Source: Nocardia sp. CY41 (GTDB taxonomy: Bacteria > Actinomycetota > Actinomycetes > Mycobacteriales > Mycobacteriaceae). From it: a stretch of DNA of 64,000 bases. Below are positions 35,830 through 46,270 of the stretch, piece after piece (within the stretch, counting starts at the first letter, position 1; the number at the start of each line of letters is the position of its first letter). Made by a program: the position numbers and the translations under genes. The stretch is taken from contig NZ_VUOS01000022.1 in the NCBI RefSeq assembly GCF_009829325.1, positions 1-64,000 of the forward strand, in the 5' to 3' direction. A model generated the notes under the pieces. The model did not search any database. It had not been told where the DNA came from and was given only the letters and a program-made list of their open reading frames with translations.

Positions 35830-36216
35830 TACAAGTCGGGACGGGGCTGCTTCACGTTCAGGTCCTGCGTTGGGTGACCGTCGGGTCCTGGGCGTACCCG
35901 GTAAGTTACCCATGTTCTTGCGAAATCAGTTGGTGCGTTGATTCGTGAGATCGGTCGTGCGCTGGCTTGGGGATCAGTTGGGCGTGGCTTGCGACCCAGT
36001 CGTTCCGTTGGCCCGCGGAACCAGTTGTTGCGTCGGCGCGCGAGTCGAGTCGTTTTGCCCGACGCAGCTGGGCGTTCGGTGGCTGCTCGACATTATCTGC
36101 CGACAGCGGCCTTGTGCGCGTGGGAGAAGGCGTTCGCAGTCTGCTGTCCGGGCGTACTGCGGCCTGTCAGCCTGCTCGGAACGACGATTCGAGAGTACGA
36201 CCCAGCGGGAGGCGTC
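35830..36216. other. Gap between argG and argH
   Basis: About 390 bases, unusually T-rich and AT-richer than the surroundings on the plus strand between 35930 and 36110. I see no gene, tRNA or ARG box here. It probably contains the argH promoter and mRNA leader. Confidence 0.4.
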
Positions 36217-36250
36217 GGCGTGCCGGTGCTCGTTCGGGCACCGGCACGCC
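36217..36250 (-). terminator. Hairpin terminator after argG
   Basis: Perfect 13-bp stem, GGCGTGCCGGTGC (36217-36229) with GCACCGGCACGCC (36238-36250), and an 8-base loop, 6 bases after the argG stop. Confidence 0.8.
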
Positions 36251-36256
36251 TGTGGC

Positions 36257-37459
36257 CTACTTCTGGTTCAGGTCGCGGCGGGCGGCGACCTTGGAGGACA
36301 GGCCGTGGATCTGGACGAAACCCTTGGCCAGGGACTGGTCGAAGGTGTCGCCCTCGTCGTAGGTAGCCAGGTTGAAGTCGTAGAGCGACTGCTCCGAGCG
36401 GCGGCCGTTGACGACGGCCGAGCCGCCGTGCAGGACCATCCGGATGTCGCCGGAGACGTGCTGCTGCGTATCGAGGACAAAGGCGTCCAGGGCGCGCTTG
36501 AGCGGGGAGAACCACAGGCCGTCGTAGGCCAGCTCGCCCCAGCGCTGCTCGACCTGCCGCTTGTAGCGGCCCAGCTCGCGCTCGATGGTGACGTGCTCCA
36601 GCGCCTGGTGCGCGGTGATCAGCGCGATGGCGCCGGGCGCCTCGTAGATCTCCCGGCTCTTGATACCGACCAGGCGGTCCTCGACCATGTCCAGTCGGCC
36701 GACGCCCTGGCGGCCCGCGCGCTTGTTCAGCTCGACGATCGCTTCCAGCACGCTGACCTGGCGGCCGTCGATGGCCACCGGCACACCCTTGTCGAAGGTG
36801 ATGATCAGTTCGTCCGGCGCCTCGAAGTTCACCGTCGGGTCGGAGGTGTAGTCGTAGACGTCCTTGGTCGGGGCGTTCCACAGGTCCTCGAGGAACCCGG
36901 TCTCCACCGCGCGGCCCCAGACGTTCTGGTCGATGGAGAACGGCGACTTCTTGGTGACGTTGATCGGCAGCGCGTTCTCCTCCGCGAAGGCGATCGCCTT
37001 CTCGCGGGTCCACGCGTAGTCCCGGACCGGGGCGATCACGTTGAGGTCGGGCGCGAGCGCGCCGATGCCGACCTCGAAGCGGACCTGGTCGTTGCCCTTG
37101 CCGGTGCAGCCGTGCGCGACGGTGCTCGCGCCGTGGAACTTGGCGGCCTCGACCAGGTGCTTGACGATCAGTGGACGGCTGATCGCCGACACCAGCGGGT
37201 ACTGACCCATGTACAGCGCGTTGGCCTGGATGGTGGGCAGGCAGTACTGGTCGGCGAACTCGTCGCGGGCGTCGATCACGATCGCCTCGACGGCGCCGCA
37301 GTCCAGGGCGCGCTGGCGCACCACGTTCATGTCCTCGCCGCCCTGGCCGAGGTCGATGGCCACGGCCACCACTTCGGCGCCGGTCTCCTTGCCGATCCAG
37401 CTGATCGCGACGGAGGTGTCCAGCCCACCGGAGTAGGCGAGTACGACGCGCTCGGACAT
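36257..37459 (-). CDS. argG: Argininosuccinate synthase
   Basis: Joins citrulline and aspartate with ATP. 400 residues. PP-loop AYSGGLDTS at 8-16, GCTGKGNDQVRFE near 119, and the C-terminal HGLSSKVAARRDLNQK. ATG 37459 preceded by GAGGAGCAC. An ARG box lies 84 bases upstream of the start. Order argR-argG-argH is as in mycobacteria. Confidence 0.97.
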   Translation of the reverse strand: MSERVVLAYSGGLDTSVAISWIGKETGAEVVAVAIDLGQGGEDMNVVRQRALDCGAVEAIVIDARDEFADQYCLPTIQANALYMGQYPLVSAISRPLIVKHLVEAAKFHGASTVAHGCTGKGNDQVRFEVGIGALAPDLNVIAPVRDYAWTREKAIAFAEENALPINVTKKSPFSIDQNVWGRAVETGFLEDLWNAPTKDVYDYTSDPTVNFEAPDELIITFDKGVPVAIDGRQVSVLEAIVELNKRAGRQGVGRLDMVEDRLVGIKSREIYEAPGAIALITAHQALEHVTIERELGRYKRQVEQRWGELAYDGLWFSPLKRALDAFVLDTQQHVSGDIRMVLHGGSAVVNGRRSEQSLYDFNLATYDEGDTFDQSLAKGFVQIHGLSSKVAARRDLNQK

Positions 37460-37542
37460 GTTCTGTGTGCTCCTCGATGTATCGGTGCTCGTCTGCGTGA
37501 TACGGACCGGCTTCCCGCCACAGCGGCCCGCACGTCCTACAA

Positions 37543-37572
37543 ATGATTATGCACGACGATGCAAGCCCATTC
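37543..37572 (-). promoter_or_regulatory. ARG box upstream of argG
   Basis: On the minus strand this 30-base block matches the block before argC at 26 of 30 positions, including GCTTGCA and TGCATAATCAT. It contains a -10-like CATAAT. ArgR, encoded between argG and argF, should bind and repress when arginine is plentiful. Confidence 0.75.
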
Positions 37573-37743
37573 ATAATCGGGTGGGGCCAACCCTGAGCTG
37601 GGCCGACACCCTCCCCTCTACCCTCTCAGAAGCACGGGCGCACCGTCTGCCCACGGCAGGAAACACGCCCGTTCGTCGCCGCGTTCCGGCATCCCGGCGA
37701 GTCACCCGTGTTCGTACGAGACCGGTCGCCGCGTTCGCGACGA

Positions 37744-38259
37744 TCAGGCTAGTTGTTCGATCTTCGCGGCCACTTCCGCGCCGGTCAGCGGCTCGCGGGC
37801 GATGACGGCGATGGTGTCGTCGCCCGCGATGGTGCCGACTATGTAGGGCAGGGCGGCGCGGTCCAAGGCGCTGGCCAGGTAGTGGGCCGCGCCGGGCGGG
37901 GTGCGCAGGACCGCGATGTTGCCGCTGGCGTCGGTGGAGACCAGCAGGTCGCCGAGCAGTTTTGACAGGCGGTCGGTGCCGCCGGTCACGCCGCGCACGG
38001 GGCTGCCGTCCTCGGGGACGACGTAGACGCCCGCGCCGCCGTCGGCGGCGCGCAGTTTCACCGCGCCCAGTTCGTCCAGGTCGCGCGAGAGCGTCGCCTG
38101 CGTGGTCTCGATGCCCTCGGCCGCGAGTAACGCCGCCAGTTCGGTCTGGCTGCGTACCGCGTGCGCCGACAGCAGCTCGATGATGCGCGACTGCCGCCCG
38201 GCGCGGGTGCGCGCGATGGCCGGGCCGCTTCGCCCCGATTCCGACTGCGAGACGCTCAC
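37744..38259 (-). CDS. argR: Arginine repressor
   Basis: 171 residues. N-terminal winged helix at about 20-75 (RIIELLSAHAVRSQTELAALLA, shown as RIIELLSAHAV; TQATLSRDLDELGAVKLR as TQATLSRDLDEL). The C-terminal hexamerisation and arginine-binding domain contains GTIAGDDTIAVIAR. GTG 38259 is chosen over longer open sequence because GAGGCG lies just upstream and the length fits the family. It should act on the ARG boxes at argC and argG. Confidence 0.95.
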   Translation of the reverse strand: MSVSQSESGRSGPAIARTRAGRQSRIIELLSAHAVRSQTELAALLAAEGIETTQATLSRDLDELGAVKLRAADGGAGVYVVPEDGSPVRGVTGGTDRLSKLLGDLLVSTDASGNIAVLRTPPGAAHYLASALDRAALPYIVGTIAGDDTIAVIAREPLTGAEVAAKIEQLA

Positions 38260-38500
38260 GGCCGCGCCTCGCTGGGGCGCGGGATCGTCGTGCGCTGCTG
38301 AGCGCGGCGCACGCGCTGACACTGGCTCACCGCCGCACCTCGCTGGTCCAGCGCGGGCCGGGGGCGTCGAGGACCGATTCGCCCGCTGGGCACAGATGAA
38401 CACGGGTCATGCCGGGTGATACGCACACCCTCGCTCACGCTGAACCTTCCGGCACCAGCGGAGCCGGTCACGCTCCGCCGCCGGCCGCTGACCCGACCGC

Positions 38501-39441
<941 letters not shown>

Positions 39442-39445
<4 letters not shown>

Positions 39446-40644
39446 TGCGCCGCAGCCCCTTTCGCGTCCGCAAGCGCGGCGTCGAGGATCTCCGGCAGGT
39501 CGGCGACGAAATTGTCGGCTTGGGTCTCGGTGAGCACCAGCGGCGGCGCCAGCCGGATCACGTCGGGCTTGGCCGGGTTGACCAGGTAGCCCGCCTCCCG
39601 CGCCCGCGCCTCGACCTGCGCGGACACCTCGTCGGTGAGCACGATGCCCAGCAGCAGGCCCGCACCGCGCACCTGATCGATGAGCGGATGCTGCAGCAGT
39701 TCGATGCCGTCGCTGAGCCGCTTGCCCACCGACTCGACGTGCGCGAGCAGGTCGGTCTCGTCGATGGTCCGCAGCACCGCGAGCGCCGCCGCCGCACAGA
39801 CCGGGTTGCCGCCGAACGTGGTGCCGTGCAGGCCGGGGGTGAGCAGTTCGGCCGCCCGCCCGGTGGCCAGCACCGCGCCGATCGGCATCCCGCCGCCGAG
39901 ACCCTTGGCCAGCGTGATGACGTCGGGCACGATGCCGACGGCCTGGTGAGCGTAGAACTTCCCGGTCCGTCCGATGCCCGTCTGCACCTCGTCGAGCACC
40001 AGCAGCGCCCCGCTGCGCGCGGTGATCTGGCGCGCCTTGGCGAGGTAGTCCAACGGCGGAACCACCACGCCGCTCTCCCCCATCATCGGCTCCAGGAACA
40101 CCGCGGCGGTGTCCTCGTCGACCACGGCTTCCAGCGCCGCGGCGTCGCCATAGGGCACGTGCACGACGCCGGGGGGCATCGGCTCGAACGGGGTCCGCTT
40201 GGACGGCTGCCCGGTGAGGGCGAGCGCGCCCATGGTGCGGCCGTGGAACGCCTCCTCACAGGCGACGATCTTGGGCCGCCCGGTCAACCGGGCGATCTTG
40301 AACGCCGCTTCGATCGCCTCGGTGCCGGAGTTGCAGAAGAACGCGCGGCCCTCCCCGTCGCCGAAGTGCGCGAGCAACCGCTCGGCCAACTCGATGACCG
40401 GCTCGCTGGCGTACAGATTCGACACGTGCCCGAGCGTGCCGAGCTGCTGGGTGACCGCCTCCAGGATCGCCGGGTGGGCGTGGCCGAGGCTGTTGACCGC
40501 GATGCCGCCGAGGAAGTCGACGTAGCGCTTGCCGTCCGCGTCGTAGACCACGGCCCCCGCGCCGCGCACCAGCGCGACCTTCGGTGTGCCGTAGTTGTTC
40601 ATCAGCGCGGCGGACCACCGCTTCTGCAGTTCAGCTGTGCTCAT
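39442..40644 (-). CDS. argD: Acetylornithine aminotransferase
   Basis: PLP enzyme of class III, 400 residues. Visible motifs are NSGTEAIEAAFK near 104, LVLDEVQTGIGRTG near 210 and the PLP lysine in TLAKGLGGGMPIGA near 240. ATG at 40644 overlaps the argB stop (ATGA), giving translational coupling. Confidence 0.96.
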
Positions 40645-41576
40645 TGTTTCGTTCCGTTCGGTGCGCCGGACCCGTTCGGGATGAGCGGGGCGGGAGTCAC
40701 CATCGTTCCGATTCCTTCTCCGGTGAACAGTTCCAGCAGCACGGCGTGCGGGACCCGGCCGTCGATGACATGCGCGGTCGGCACCCCGGCCGTCACGGCG
40801 CGCAGGCAGGCTTCCATCTTGGGCACCATGCCCGCATCGAGGCGGGGGAGCAACTCGGCCAGTGCGGTCGTATCGATGCTGGAGGTGAGCGAGGACCGGT
40901 CCGGCCAGTCGGTGTAGAGGCCCTCGACGTCGGTGAGCATCACCAGTTTCTCCGCGCCGATGCCCTCGGCCAGCGCCGCGGCGGCGGTGTCGGCGTTGAT
41001 GTTGTGCACCACGCCTTCGGCGTCCGGCGCGATGGTCGACACCACGGGGATGCGTCCGGCGCCGATCAGGTCGAGCACCGCGTCCGGGTTCACCTCGGTG
41101 ACGTCGCCGACCAGGCCGATGTCGGTGGGCTCGCCGTCGACCTCGACGGTGCGGCGGGTCGCGGTGAACAGTCCGGCGTCCTCGCCGGAGATGCCGACCG
41201 CGTACGGGCCGTGCGTGTTGATCAGGCCGACCAGCTCGCGGCCGACCTGGCCGAACAGCACCATCCGCACCACGTCCATCACCTCGGGCGTGGTCACCCG
41301 GAAGCCGCCGCGGAATTCGCCTTGCAAGCCGAGCCTTTTCAGCATCGCGCTGATCTGCGGGCCGCCGCCGTGCACCACCACCGGGTGCACGCCGACGGTG
41401 CGCAGGAACGCCATGTCGGCGGCGAAGGCCTGCTTGAGGTCGTCGTCGATCATGGCGTTGCCGCCGTACTTCACGACGACGATCTTGTCCCGGAACTTCT
41501 GCAACCACGGCAGGGCGCCGGCCAGGACGTGCGCCTTGTCCAGCGCGGACAGCGTGTGCAGCACCTCGCTGGTCAT
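40641..41576 (-). CDS. argB: Acetylglutamate kinase
   Basis: Phosphorylates N-acetylglutamate; usually the feedback-controlled step. 311 residues. VVKYGGNAM near 34, VVVHGGGPQIS near 67 and NINADTAAAALAEG near 191 are diagnostic. An N-terminal helix before the kinase core (residues 1-28) is of the type found in arginine-sensitive hexameric enzymes. Start ATG 41576 overlaps argJ by four bases. Confidence 0.96.
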   Translation of the reverse strand: MTSEVLHTLSALDKAHVLAGALPWLQKFRDKIVVVKYGGNAMIDDDLKQAFAADMAFLRTVGVHPVVVHGGGPQISAMLKRLGLQGEFRGGFRVTTPEVMDVVRMVLFGQVGRELVGLINTHGPYAVGISGEDAGLFTATRRTVEVDGEPTDIGLVGDVTEVNPDAVLDLIGAGRIPVVSTIAPDAEGVVHNINADTAAAALAEGIGAEKLVMLTDVEGLYTDWPDRSSLTSSIDTTALAELLPRLDAGMVPKMEACLRAVTAGVPTAHVIDGRVPHAVLLELFTGEGIGTMVTPAPLIPNGSGAPNGTKQ

Positions 41577-42790
41577 GAGCTGTAGGCCGAGTTCTCTTCG
41601 ACGTAACCGTGCGAGAGGTCGGTGGTGCGGATGGTCGCGCGCGCCGAACCGACGTTCAGCTCGATCAGCACCTCGATGTCGGTGCCGGACAGGTCGACCG
41701 CGCGAGCGCCGGGCGCGCCGACGCCGTCGACGCACACCGGTTTGCCGTTGAACGACACCGAGATCCGGTTCGGATCCAGCGTCACCGGCGCCATGCCGAC
41801 CGCCGCCAGCACGCGGCCCCAGTTCGGGTCGGAACCGAACAGCGCCGTTTTGACCAGGCTGTCGCGGGCGACGGTGCGTGCCGCGGCCACGGCCTCGTCC
41901 TCGGTGGCCGCGCCCGCGACGGTGACCAGCACCCGTTTGGTGACGCCCTCGGCGTCGGCCATCAACTGGGCGGCCAGATCGTCGCAGACCGCGAGCACGG
42001 CCGCGTCCAGCTCCTCCTGGCTCGGGGTGACCTCGCTGGCGCCGTTGGCCAGCAGCAGCACGGTGTCGTTGGTGGAGCAGGAGCCATCCACGTCGAGCCG
42101 GTCGAAGGTGCGCGCGGTGGCGTTGCGCAGCGCCTGGTCGAGCTGGTCGGCGGTGACCGCCGCGTCGGTGGTGAGCACCACCAGCATGGTCGCCAGCGAC
42201 GGGGCCAGCATGCCCGCGCCCTTGGCCATACCGCCGACGTTCCACTTGTCGCGGTGGTGGAACGCCGCCTCCTTGGGCACGGTGTCGGTGGTCATGATGG
42301 CCCAGGCGGCGTCCGAGCCGCCGGACAGACCGCCGCCCATCTCGTGCACGATCTCGGTGACGGCGGGGATGAGTTTGTCCATCGGAAGCCGGTCGCCGAT
42401 CAGCCCGGTCGAGCAGACCGCGATTTCCCCGGCTCCGGTCTCGGTGCCCCAATTGCTCAGCGCTGCGGCGAGTTCCTCGGCGGTCTTGTGCGTGTCCTGG
42501 AATCCGTCCGGGCCGGTGCACGCGTTCGCGCCGCCGGAGTTCAGGATCACCGCGCGCAGCCGCTTGCCGGTGAGCACCTGCTGTGACCACAGCACCGGAG
42601 CGGCCTTCACCTTGTTGCGGGTGAACACCCCCGCGGCCGGGTATTCCGGCCCCTCGTTGAACACCAGCGCCAGATCCGGCTTGCCGCTGGCCTTGATGCC
42701 CGCGGCGATGCCCGCCGCGCGGAAGCCGAGCGGTGCGGTCACGCCCTGGGTGCGGACCAGCTTGCCGTCGGCGAGATCGGCTGTCGTCAC
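41573..42790 (-). CDS. argJ: Bifunctional ornithine acetyltransferase/N-acetylglutamate synthase
   Basis: Recycles the acetyl group from acetylornithine to glutamate. 405 residues. The precursor self-cleaves between Ala200 and Thr201 in KGAGMLAPSLATML to free the catalytic threonine. NSGGANACTG near 84 and the C-terminal NSAYSS are conserved. GTG start at 42790 overlaps argC by four bases. Confidence 0.96.
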   Translation of the reverse strand: MTTADLADGKLVRTQGVTAPLGFRAAGIAAGIKASGKPDLALVFNEGPEYPAAGVFTRNKVKAAPVLWSQQVLTGKRLRAVILNSGGANACTGPDGFQDTHKTAEELAAALSNWGTETGAGEIAVCSTGLIGDRLPMDKLIPAVTEIVHEMGGGLSGGSDAAWAIMTTDTVPKEAAFHHRDKWNVGGMAKGAGMLAPSLATMLVVLTTDAAVTADQLDQALRNATARTFDRLDVDGSCSTNDTVLLLANGASEVTPSQEELDAAVLAVCDDLAAQLMADAEGVTKRVLVTVAGAATEDEAVAAARTVARDSLVKTALFGSDPNWGRVLAAVGMAPVTLDPNRISVSFNGKPVCVDGVGAPGARAVDLSGTDIEVLIELNVGSARATIRTTDLSHGYVEENSAYSS

Positions 42791-43845
42791 GGTGCCACTC
42801 CTACGGTGGAAAGTCCTGCGGTCTCCTCGAATCCGAGGGCCAGGTTCATCGATTGCACCGCGGCGCCCGCGGTGCCCTTGGTCAAGTTGTCGATCGCGCC
42901 GATCACCACGAGCAGACCCGCGTCGGCGTCCACCGCGACCTGCAGGGTGACGGCGTTGGAGCCGAGCACCGAACCGGTCTGCGGCAATACGCCTTCCGGC
43001 AGCAGGTGCACGAAAGGCTCGTCGGCATAGGCCTTCTCGTAGACGGCGCGCGCCTGTGCGGCGTCGACGCGGGTCGGCGCGGTGCAGGTGGCGAGGATGC
43101 CGCGCGGCATCGGCGCGAGCACCGGCGTGAACGACACCGCGACGTCCGTGCCACCCGCCGCCGCGAGGTTCTGCGCGATCTCCGGGGTGTGCCGGTGCGC
43201 GCCCGCGATGCCGTAGGCCCGCGCCGAGCCCATCACCTCCGAGCCCAGCAGCCCGATGTCGAGCTTGCGGCCGGTGCCGGAGGCACCGCTCACGGCGACC
43301 ACGTGCACGGCGGGCTCGACGATGCCCGCGGCGACGGCGGGAGCCAGCGCGAGGCTGGCGACGGTGGGATAGCAGCCGGGGACGGCGATCCGCGTCGCGG
43401 CGCGCAGCTTCTCCCGGCCGCCGGGCAGCTCGGGCAGGCCGTAGGGCCAGCTGCCCGCGTGCGGGCTGCCGTAGTATTTCTCCCAGGCCTTCGGGTCGGT
43501 GAGCCGGAAGTCGGCGCCGCAGTCGATGATCACCGTGGACTCGGGCAGCTCGGCGGCGATGGCCGAGGACTGGCCGTGCGGCAGGCCGAGGAAGACCACG
43601 TCGTGGCCGGCCAGTTCGGCGGCCGTGGTGGGCGCCAGCACCCGATCGGCCAGCGGCAGCAGATGCGGCTGCAACTCCCCCAGCGCGGTGCCCGCGTTCG
43701 AGCCGGCGGTCAGCGCCCCGATGACGAGGCGCCCGGTTCGGTAGGCGGGATGCCCCAGCAGCAGTCGCAACACTTCGCCGCCCGCGTACCCGCTGGCACC
43801 GGCTACCGCGACCCGCACGACGGGTCCGACCGAGGAATCAACCAT
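42787..43845 (-). CDS. argC: N-acetyl-gamma-glutamyl-phosphate reductase
   Basis: NADPH-dependent reductase, 352 residues from the ATG at 43845. Nucleotide loop AGASGYAGGE at 15-24 and catalytic Cys158 in VPGCYPT. I prefer 43845 over the ATG at 43860 because CATAAT plus six bases stands directly before it, suggesting a leaderless message, and because the longer start would put the ARG box inside the gene. First gene of the arg operon. Confidence 0.94.
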   Translation of the reverse strand: MVDSSVGPVVRVAVAGASGYAGGEVLRLLLGHPAYRTGRLVIGALTAGSNAGTALGELQPHLLPLADRVLAPTTAAELAGHDVVFLGLPHGQSSAIAAELPESTVIIDCGADFRLTDPKAWEKYYGSPHAGSWPYGLPELPGGREKLRAATRIAVPGCYPTVASLALAPAVAAGIVEPAVHVVAVSGASGTGRKLDIGLLGSEVMGSARAYGIAGAHRHTPEIAQNLAAAGGTDVAVSFTPVLAPMPRGILATCTAPTRVDAAQARAVYEKAYADEPFVHLLPEGVLPQTGSVLGSNAVTLQVAVDADAGLLVVIGAIDNLTKGTAGAAVQSMNLALGFEETAGLSTVGVAP

Positions 43846-43848
43846 GTG

Positions 43849-43878
43849 ATGATTATGCATGACTGTGCAAGCTCATTC
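43849..43878 (-). promoter_or_regulatory. ARG box and promoter at argC
   Basis: On the minus strand: GAATGAGCTTGCA followed by GTCATGCATAATCAT. The block ends three bases before the argC start and is shared with the argG upstream region. The -10-like CATAAT lies inside it, so ArgR binding would block polymerase directly. Confidence 0.78.
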
Positions 43879-43969
43879 ACAGCCTGGTCGCCGCGAGCGT
43901 GGTCACGAGCACCTCATACCCCTCAGATCTGCGCGCAAACGACGGGCCGCGCAGCGGGTCCGGGATAAG

Positions 43970-44677
43970 TCAGCGCAGTGCCGAACAGTCGATGTGCAGC
44001 GCCTCGGCCAGCCCCGCTCGGCCCAGCGCGGTGACGCGTACCGCGCGCCCACTGCCGACACCTTCGATCCACGTGAGCTCTTTCAGGCGGCGGCACAGCT
44101 GCGCGCCCGCCGAGCCGCCCAGATGGACTCGCCGTTCCGTCCAATCGAGACACGGCCTGGCCACCGGCCGCCGCGTGCCGCGCAGCGCCGCCGGGTCGAC
44201 GCCCATCGGTCCGGTGAGCCACGCCAGACCGGGCTCGGTCAGCGCGAAACCACCGTCGGCACTCATCAGGCCGCGCGCGATCATCGCGTCGGTGACGGCC
44301 ACGCCCAACCGGCCCGCGAGATGGTCGTAGCAGGTGCGACCGCGGGCCAGCGCCGCCGCGACGGTGGCGGTGCGCAGCCCGCTCACCGCGGCGGCGGGCG
44401 GGTCGAGCTGGGCGACCATGGTTTCGAGCAGGTCCGCCACGTGCGGGCCCGCCAGCCGCAGATAGCGATGCCTGCCCTGCCGGTGCTCGACCACCAGCCC
44501 GCCGTCGCGCAGGCGGTCCAGATGCTCGGTCGCGGTGGACGGCGCGACCCCGGTGTGGCGGGCGAGCTCGCCCGCGGTCCAGGCCCGGCCGTCCACCAGC
44601 GCCAGGCAGATGTCGGCGCGGGTGCGGTCGGCGAGCAGAGCGGCCAGGGCCGCCAATCGGGCTCCTCTGGTCGGCAT
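43970..44677 (-). CDS. ArsR-family winged-helix regulator with long C-terminal domain
   Basis: 235 residues. HTH in the first 80 (ELARHTGVAPSTATEHLDRL near 37-56). The rest, including GRTCYDHLAGRLGVAV near 112, is a conserved extension found in a subgroup of actinobacterial ArsR proteins. It has no CxC metal site. Divergent from an ICL/PEP-mutase-like gene; a 22-base palindrome between them is the likely operator. Confidence 0.88.
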   Translation of the reverse strand: MPTRGARLAALAALLADRTRADICLALVDGRAWTAGELARHTGVAPSTATEHLDRLRDGGLVVEHRQGRHRYLRLAGPHVADLLETMVAQLDPPAAAVSGLRTATVAAALARGRTCYDHLAGRLGVAVTDAMIARGLMSADGGFALTEPGLAWLTGPMGVDPAALRGTRRPVARPCLDWTERRVHLGGSAGAQLCRRLKELTWIEGVGSGRAVRVTALGRAGLAEALHIDCSALR

Positions 44678-44698
44678 CCCACCATGATGGCGGGTCGT

Positions 44699-44720
44699 CG
44701 TTTCGGCGGTCGCCGAAACG
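44699..44720. promoter_or_regulatory. Perfect 22-bp palindrome between arsR-like and ICL-family genes
   Basis: CGTTTCGGCG (44699-44708) and CGCCGAAACG (44711-44720) are perfect 10-bp arms around GT. The site covers the -35 region of the plus-strand gene, whose -10-like TACGGT is at 44730-44735. Probable operator of the ArsR-type regulator. Confidence 0.75.
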
Positions 44721-44741
44721 TCCCGTCGCTACGGTCGCGGC

Positions 44742-45560
44742 ATGACTTCGCCTCCTGCGGTGACGCCGCCGCCGACCGATTTCGACATCTTCCGCGGTCT
44801 GCATCACCGCGACCGTCCCCTGGTCCTGCCGAACGCCTGGGACTTCGCCTCGGCCGCCCTGCTGGCCGACGGAGGATTCCCGGCGATCGGCACCACCAGC
44901 CTGGGCGTCGCCGCCGCGGCCGGACGCACCGACGGCGCGGGTGTCACCAAGGCGGAGACCTTCGCGGCCGCTCGCCGCATGGCCGGGCTGCCGATCCCGG
45001 TCACCGTCGATATCGAGGGCGGTTTCGACGAGCGGCCCGGCGCGGTGGCTGACTTCGCCGAACAACTCGCCGCCTGCGGGATCGCGGGCGTCAACCTGGA
45101 AGACGGCCGACGCGGGTCGGCGCTGGCCGCACCGGAGCAGCAGGCCGCGCTGATCGCCGCGGTCAAGGAACGAACGCCGGAACTGTTCGTCAATGCCCGC
45201 GTGGACACCCATTGGCTGGGTCTGGAGCACGCCTCCACCCACGACCGCGTGCGGCGGTACGCCGCGGCCGGAGCCGACGGTGTCTTCGTCCCCGGTCTGA
45301 CCGACCCGGCGCGTATCGAGCAGGTCGTGGCGTGCAGCGAAGTACCGGTCAATGTGCTCTATTCGCCCACGGGCCCGGGCCTCGCGACCCTGACCGAGCT
45401 CGGAGTACGCCGGATCAGCACCGGATCGCTGCTGTACCGCGCGGCGCTGTCGGCCGCGCTGGACGTCGCGCGCGCCGTACGGCAGGACACTGCCGTTCCG
45501 TCGGGCATCGTGAGCTATTCCGAGATCCAACTCCTCTTGCCCGCCCAGCTGCCGTCCTGA
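44742..45560 (+). CDS. Isocitrate lyase/PEP mutase superfamily protein
   Basis: 272 residues, TIM-barrel with LPNAWDFASAALLADGGFPAIGTTS (landmarks LPNAWD and IGTTS) at 28-52, the metal-binding VDIEGGF at 88-94, NLEDG near 116 and NARVDTHW near 148. The catalytic KKCGH of isocitrate lyase is absent, so this is a C-C or P-C lyase-like homologue of unknown substrate. TACGGT-N6-ATG suggests a leaderless message. Confidence 0.85.
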   Translation: MTSPPAVTPPPTDFDIFRGLHHRDRPLVLPNAWDFASAALLADGGFPAIGTTSLGVAAAAGRTDGAGVTKAETFAAARRMAGLPIPVTVDIEGGFDERPGAVADFAEQLAACGIAGVNLEDGRRGSALAAPEQQAALIAAVKERTPELFVNARVDTHWLGLEHASTHDRVRRYAAAGADGVFVPGLTDPARIEQVVACSEVPVNVLYSPTGPGLATLTELGVRRISTGSLLYRAALSAALDVARAVRQDTAVPSGIVSYSEIQLLLPAQLPS

Positions 45561-45602
45561 TCGGGAGACGCCGGAATATCCGCCCAAAAATCTCGGCGAT
45601 GC

Positions 45603-45628
45603 TGTCGATCCGCCGGAGGCCCGTTCGT
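45603..45628 (+). promoter_or_regulatory. Candidate ECF42-type promoter
   Basis: TGTCGA (45603-45608), 17 bases, then CGT (45626-45628). From memory, ECF42 sigma factors use TGTCGA at -35 and CGA/CGT at -10 upstream of their own operon. The first gene starts 46 bases downstream. Confidence 0.55.
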
Positions 45629-45673
45629 GTAGGTGGTGAGACCGGCACCGGCCCGGTCGCGGAAGGAGCGGAA

Positions 45674-46258
45674 ATGAGCAAGATCATCGCGGTGGAGCAC
45701 CTGACCTTGGACGGCGTCATGCAGGCGCCGGGGCGGGCGGACGACGACAGCAGAGACGGATTCGCCCACGGCGGCTGGGCGCACCGGCACGACGACCCGG
45801 TGCAGGCCGAGGTCATGGGCAGGCACATGGCGGCCCACCGCGGCGCGCTGCTGCTCGGCAGGCGCACCTACGAGGACTTCGCGGGATACTGGCCACGGCA
45901 AGTCGGCAATCCGATGGCCGAGGCGCTGGACAAGACCGAGAAGATCGTCGCCTCCCGCACCGGGAGCGGGCCGCTGCCCTGGCAGAACTCGACCTGGCTC
46001 GGCGGCGACGCGGTGACCGCGGTGCCCGAGTTGCGGCGGCGGCACCCGGAGCGGAATCTGGTGGTTCTGGGCAGCGGTGACCTGTTGCGCTCGCTGATGC
46101 GCCACGATCTGGTGGACGAGTTCCTGTTGCTGATCCACCCCTTGGTGCTCGGCTCGGGTCGCCGCCTGTTCGACGGCGTGGCGTTGGGCCGGCTGCGGTC
46201 GGCCGACACCGTGACGACCGGTACCGGTGTCGTCATCACCACCTACCGGCGCGGATGA
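45674..46258 (+). CDS. Dihydrofolate reductase-like (RibD C-terminal domain) protein
   Basis: 194 residues. KIIAVEHLTLDGVMQAPGRAD at the N-terminus (landmark LTLDGVMQAPG, 10-20), LLGRRTYEDFAGYWP near 60 and VVLGSGDLLRSL near 129 mark this NADPH-binding family, common next to ECF sigma genes. Strong ribosome-binding site AAGGAG before ATG 45674. First gene of a three-gene operon. Confidence 0.88.
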   Translation: MSKIIAVEHLTLDGVMQAPGRADDDSRDGFAHGGWAHRHDDPVQAEVMGRHMAAHRGALLLGRRTYEDFAGYWPRQVGNPMAEALDKTEKIVASRTGSGPLPWQNSTWLGGDAVTAVPELRRRHPERNLVVLGSGDLLRSLMRHDLVDEFLLLIHPLVLGSGRRLFDGVALGRLRSADTVTTGTGVVITTYRRG

Positions 46259-46270
46259 GGAGGACCAGCG

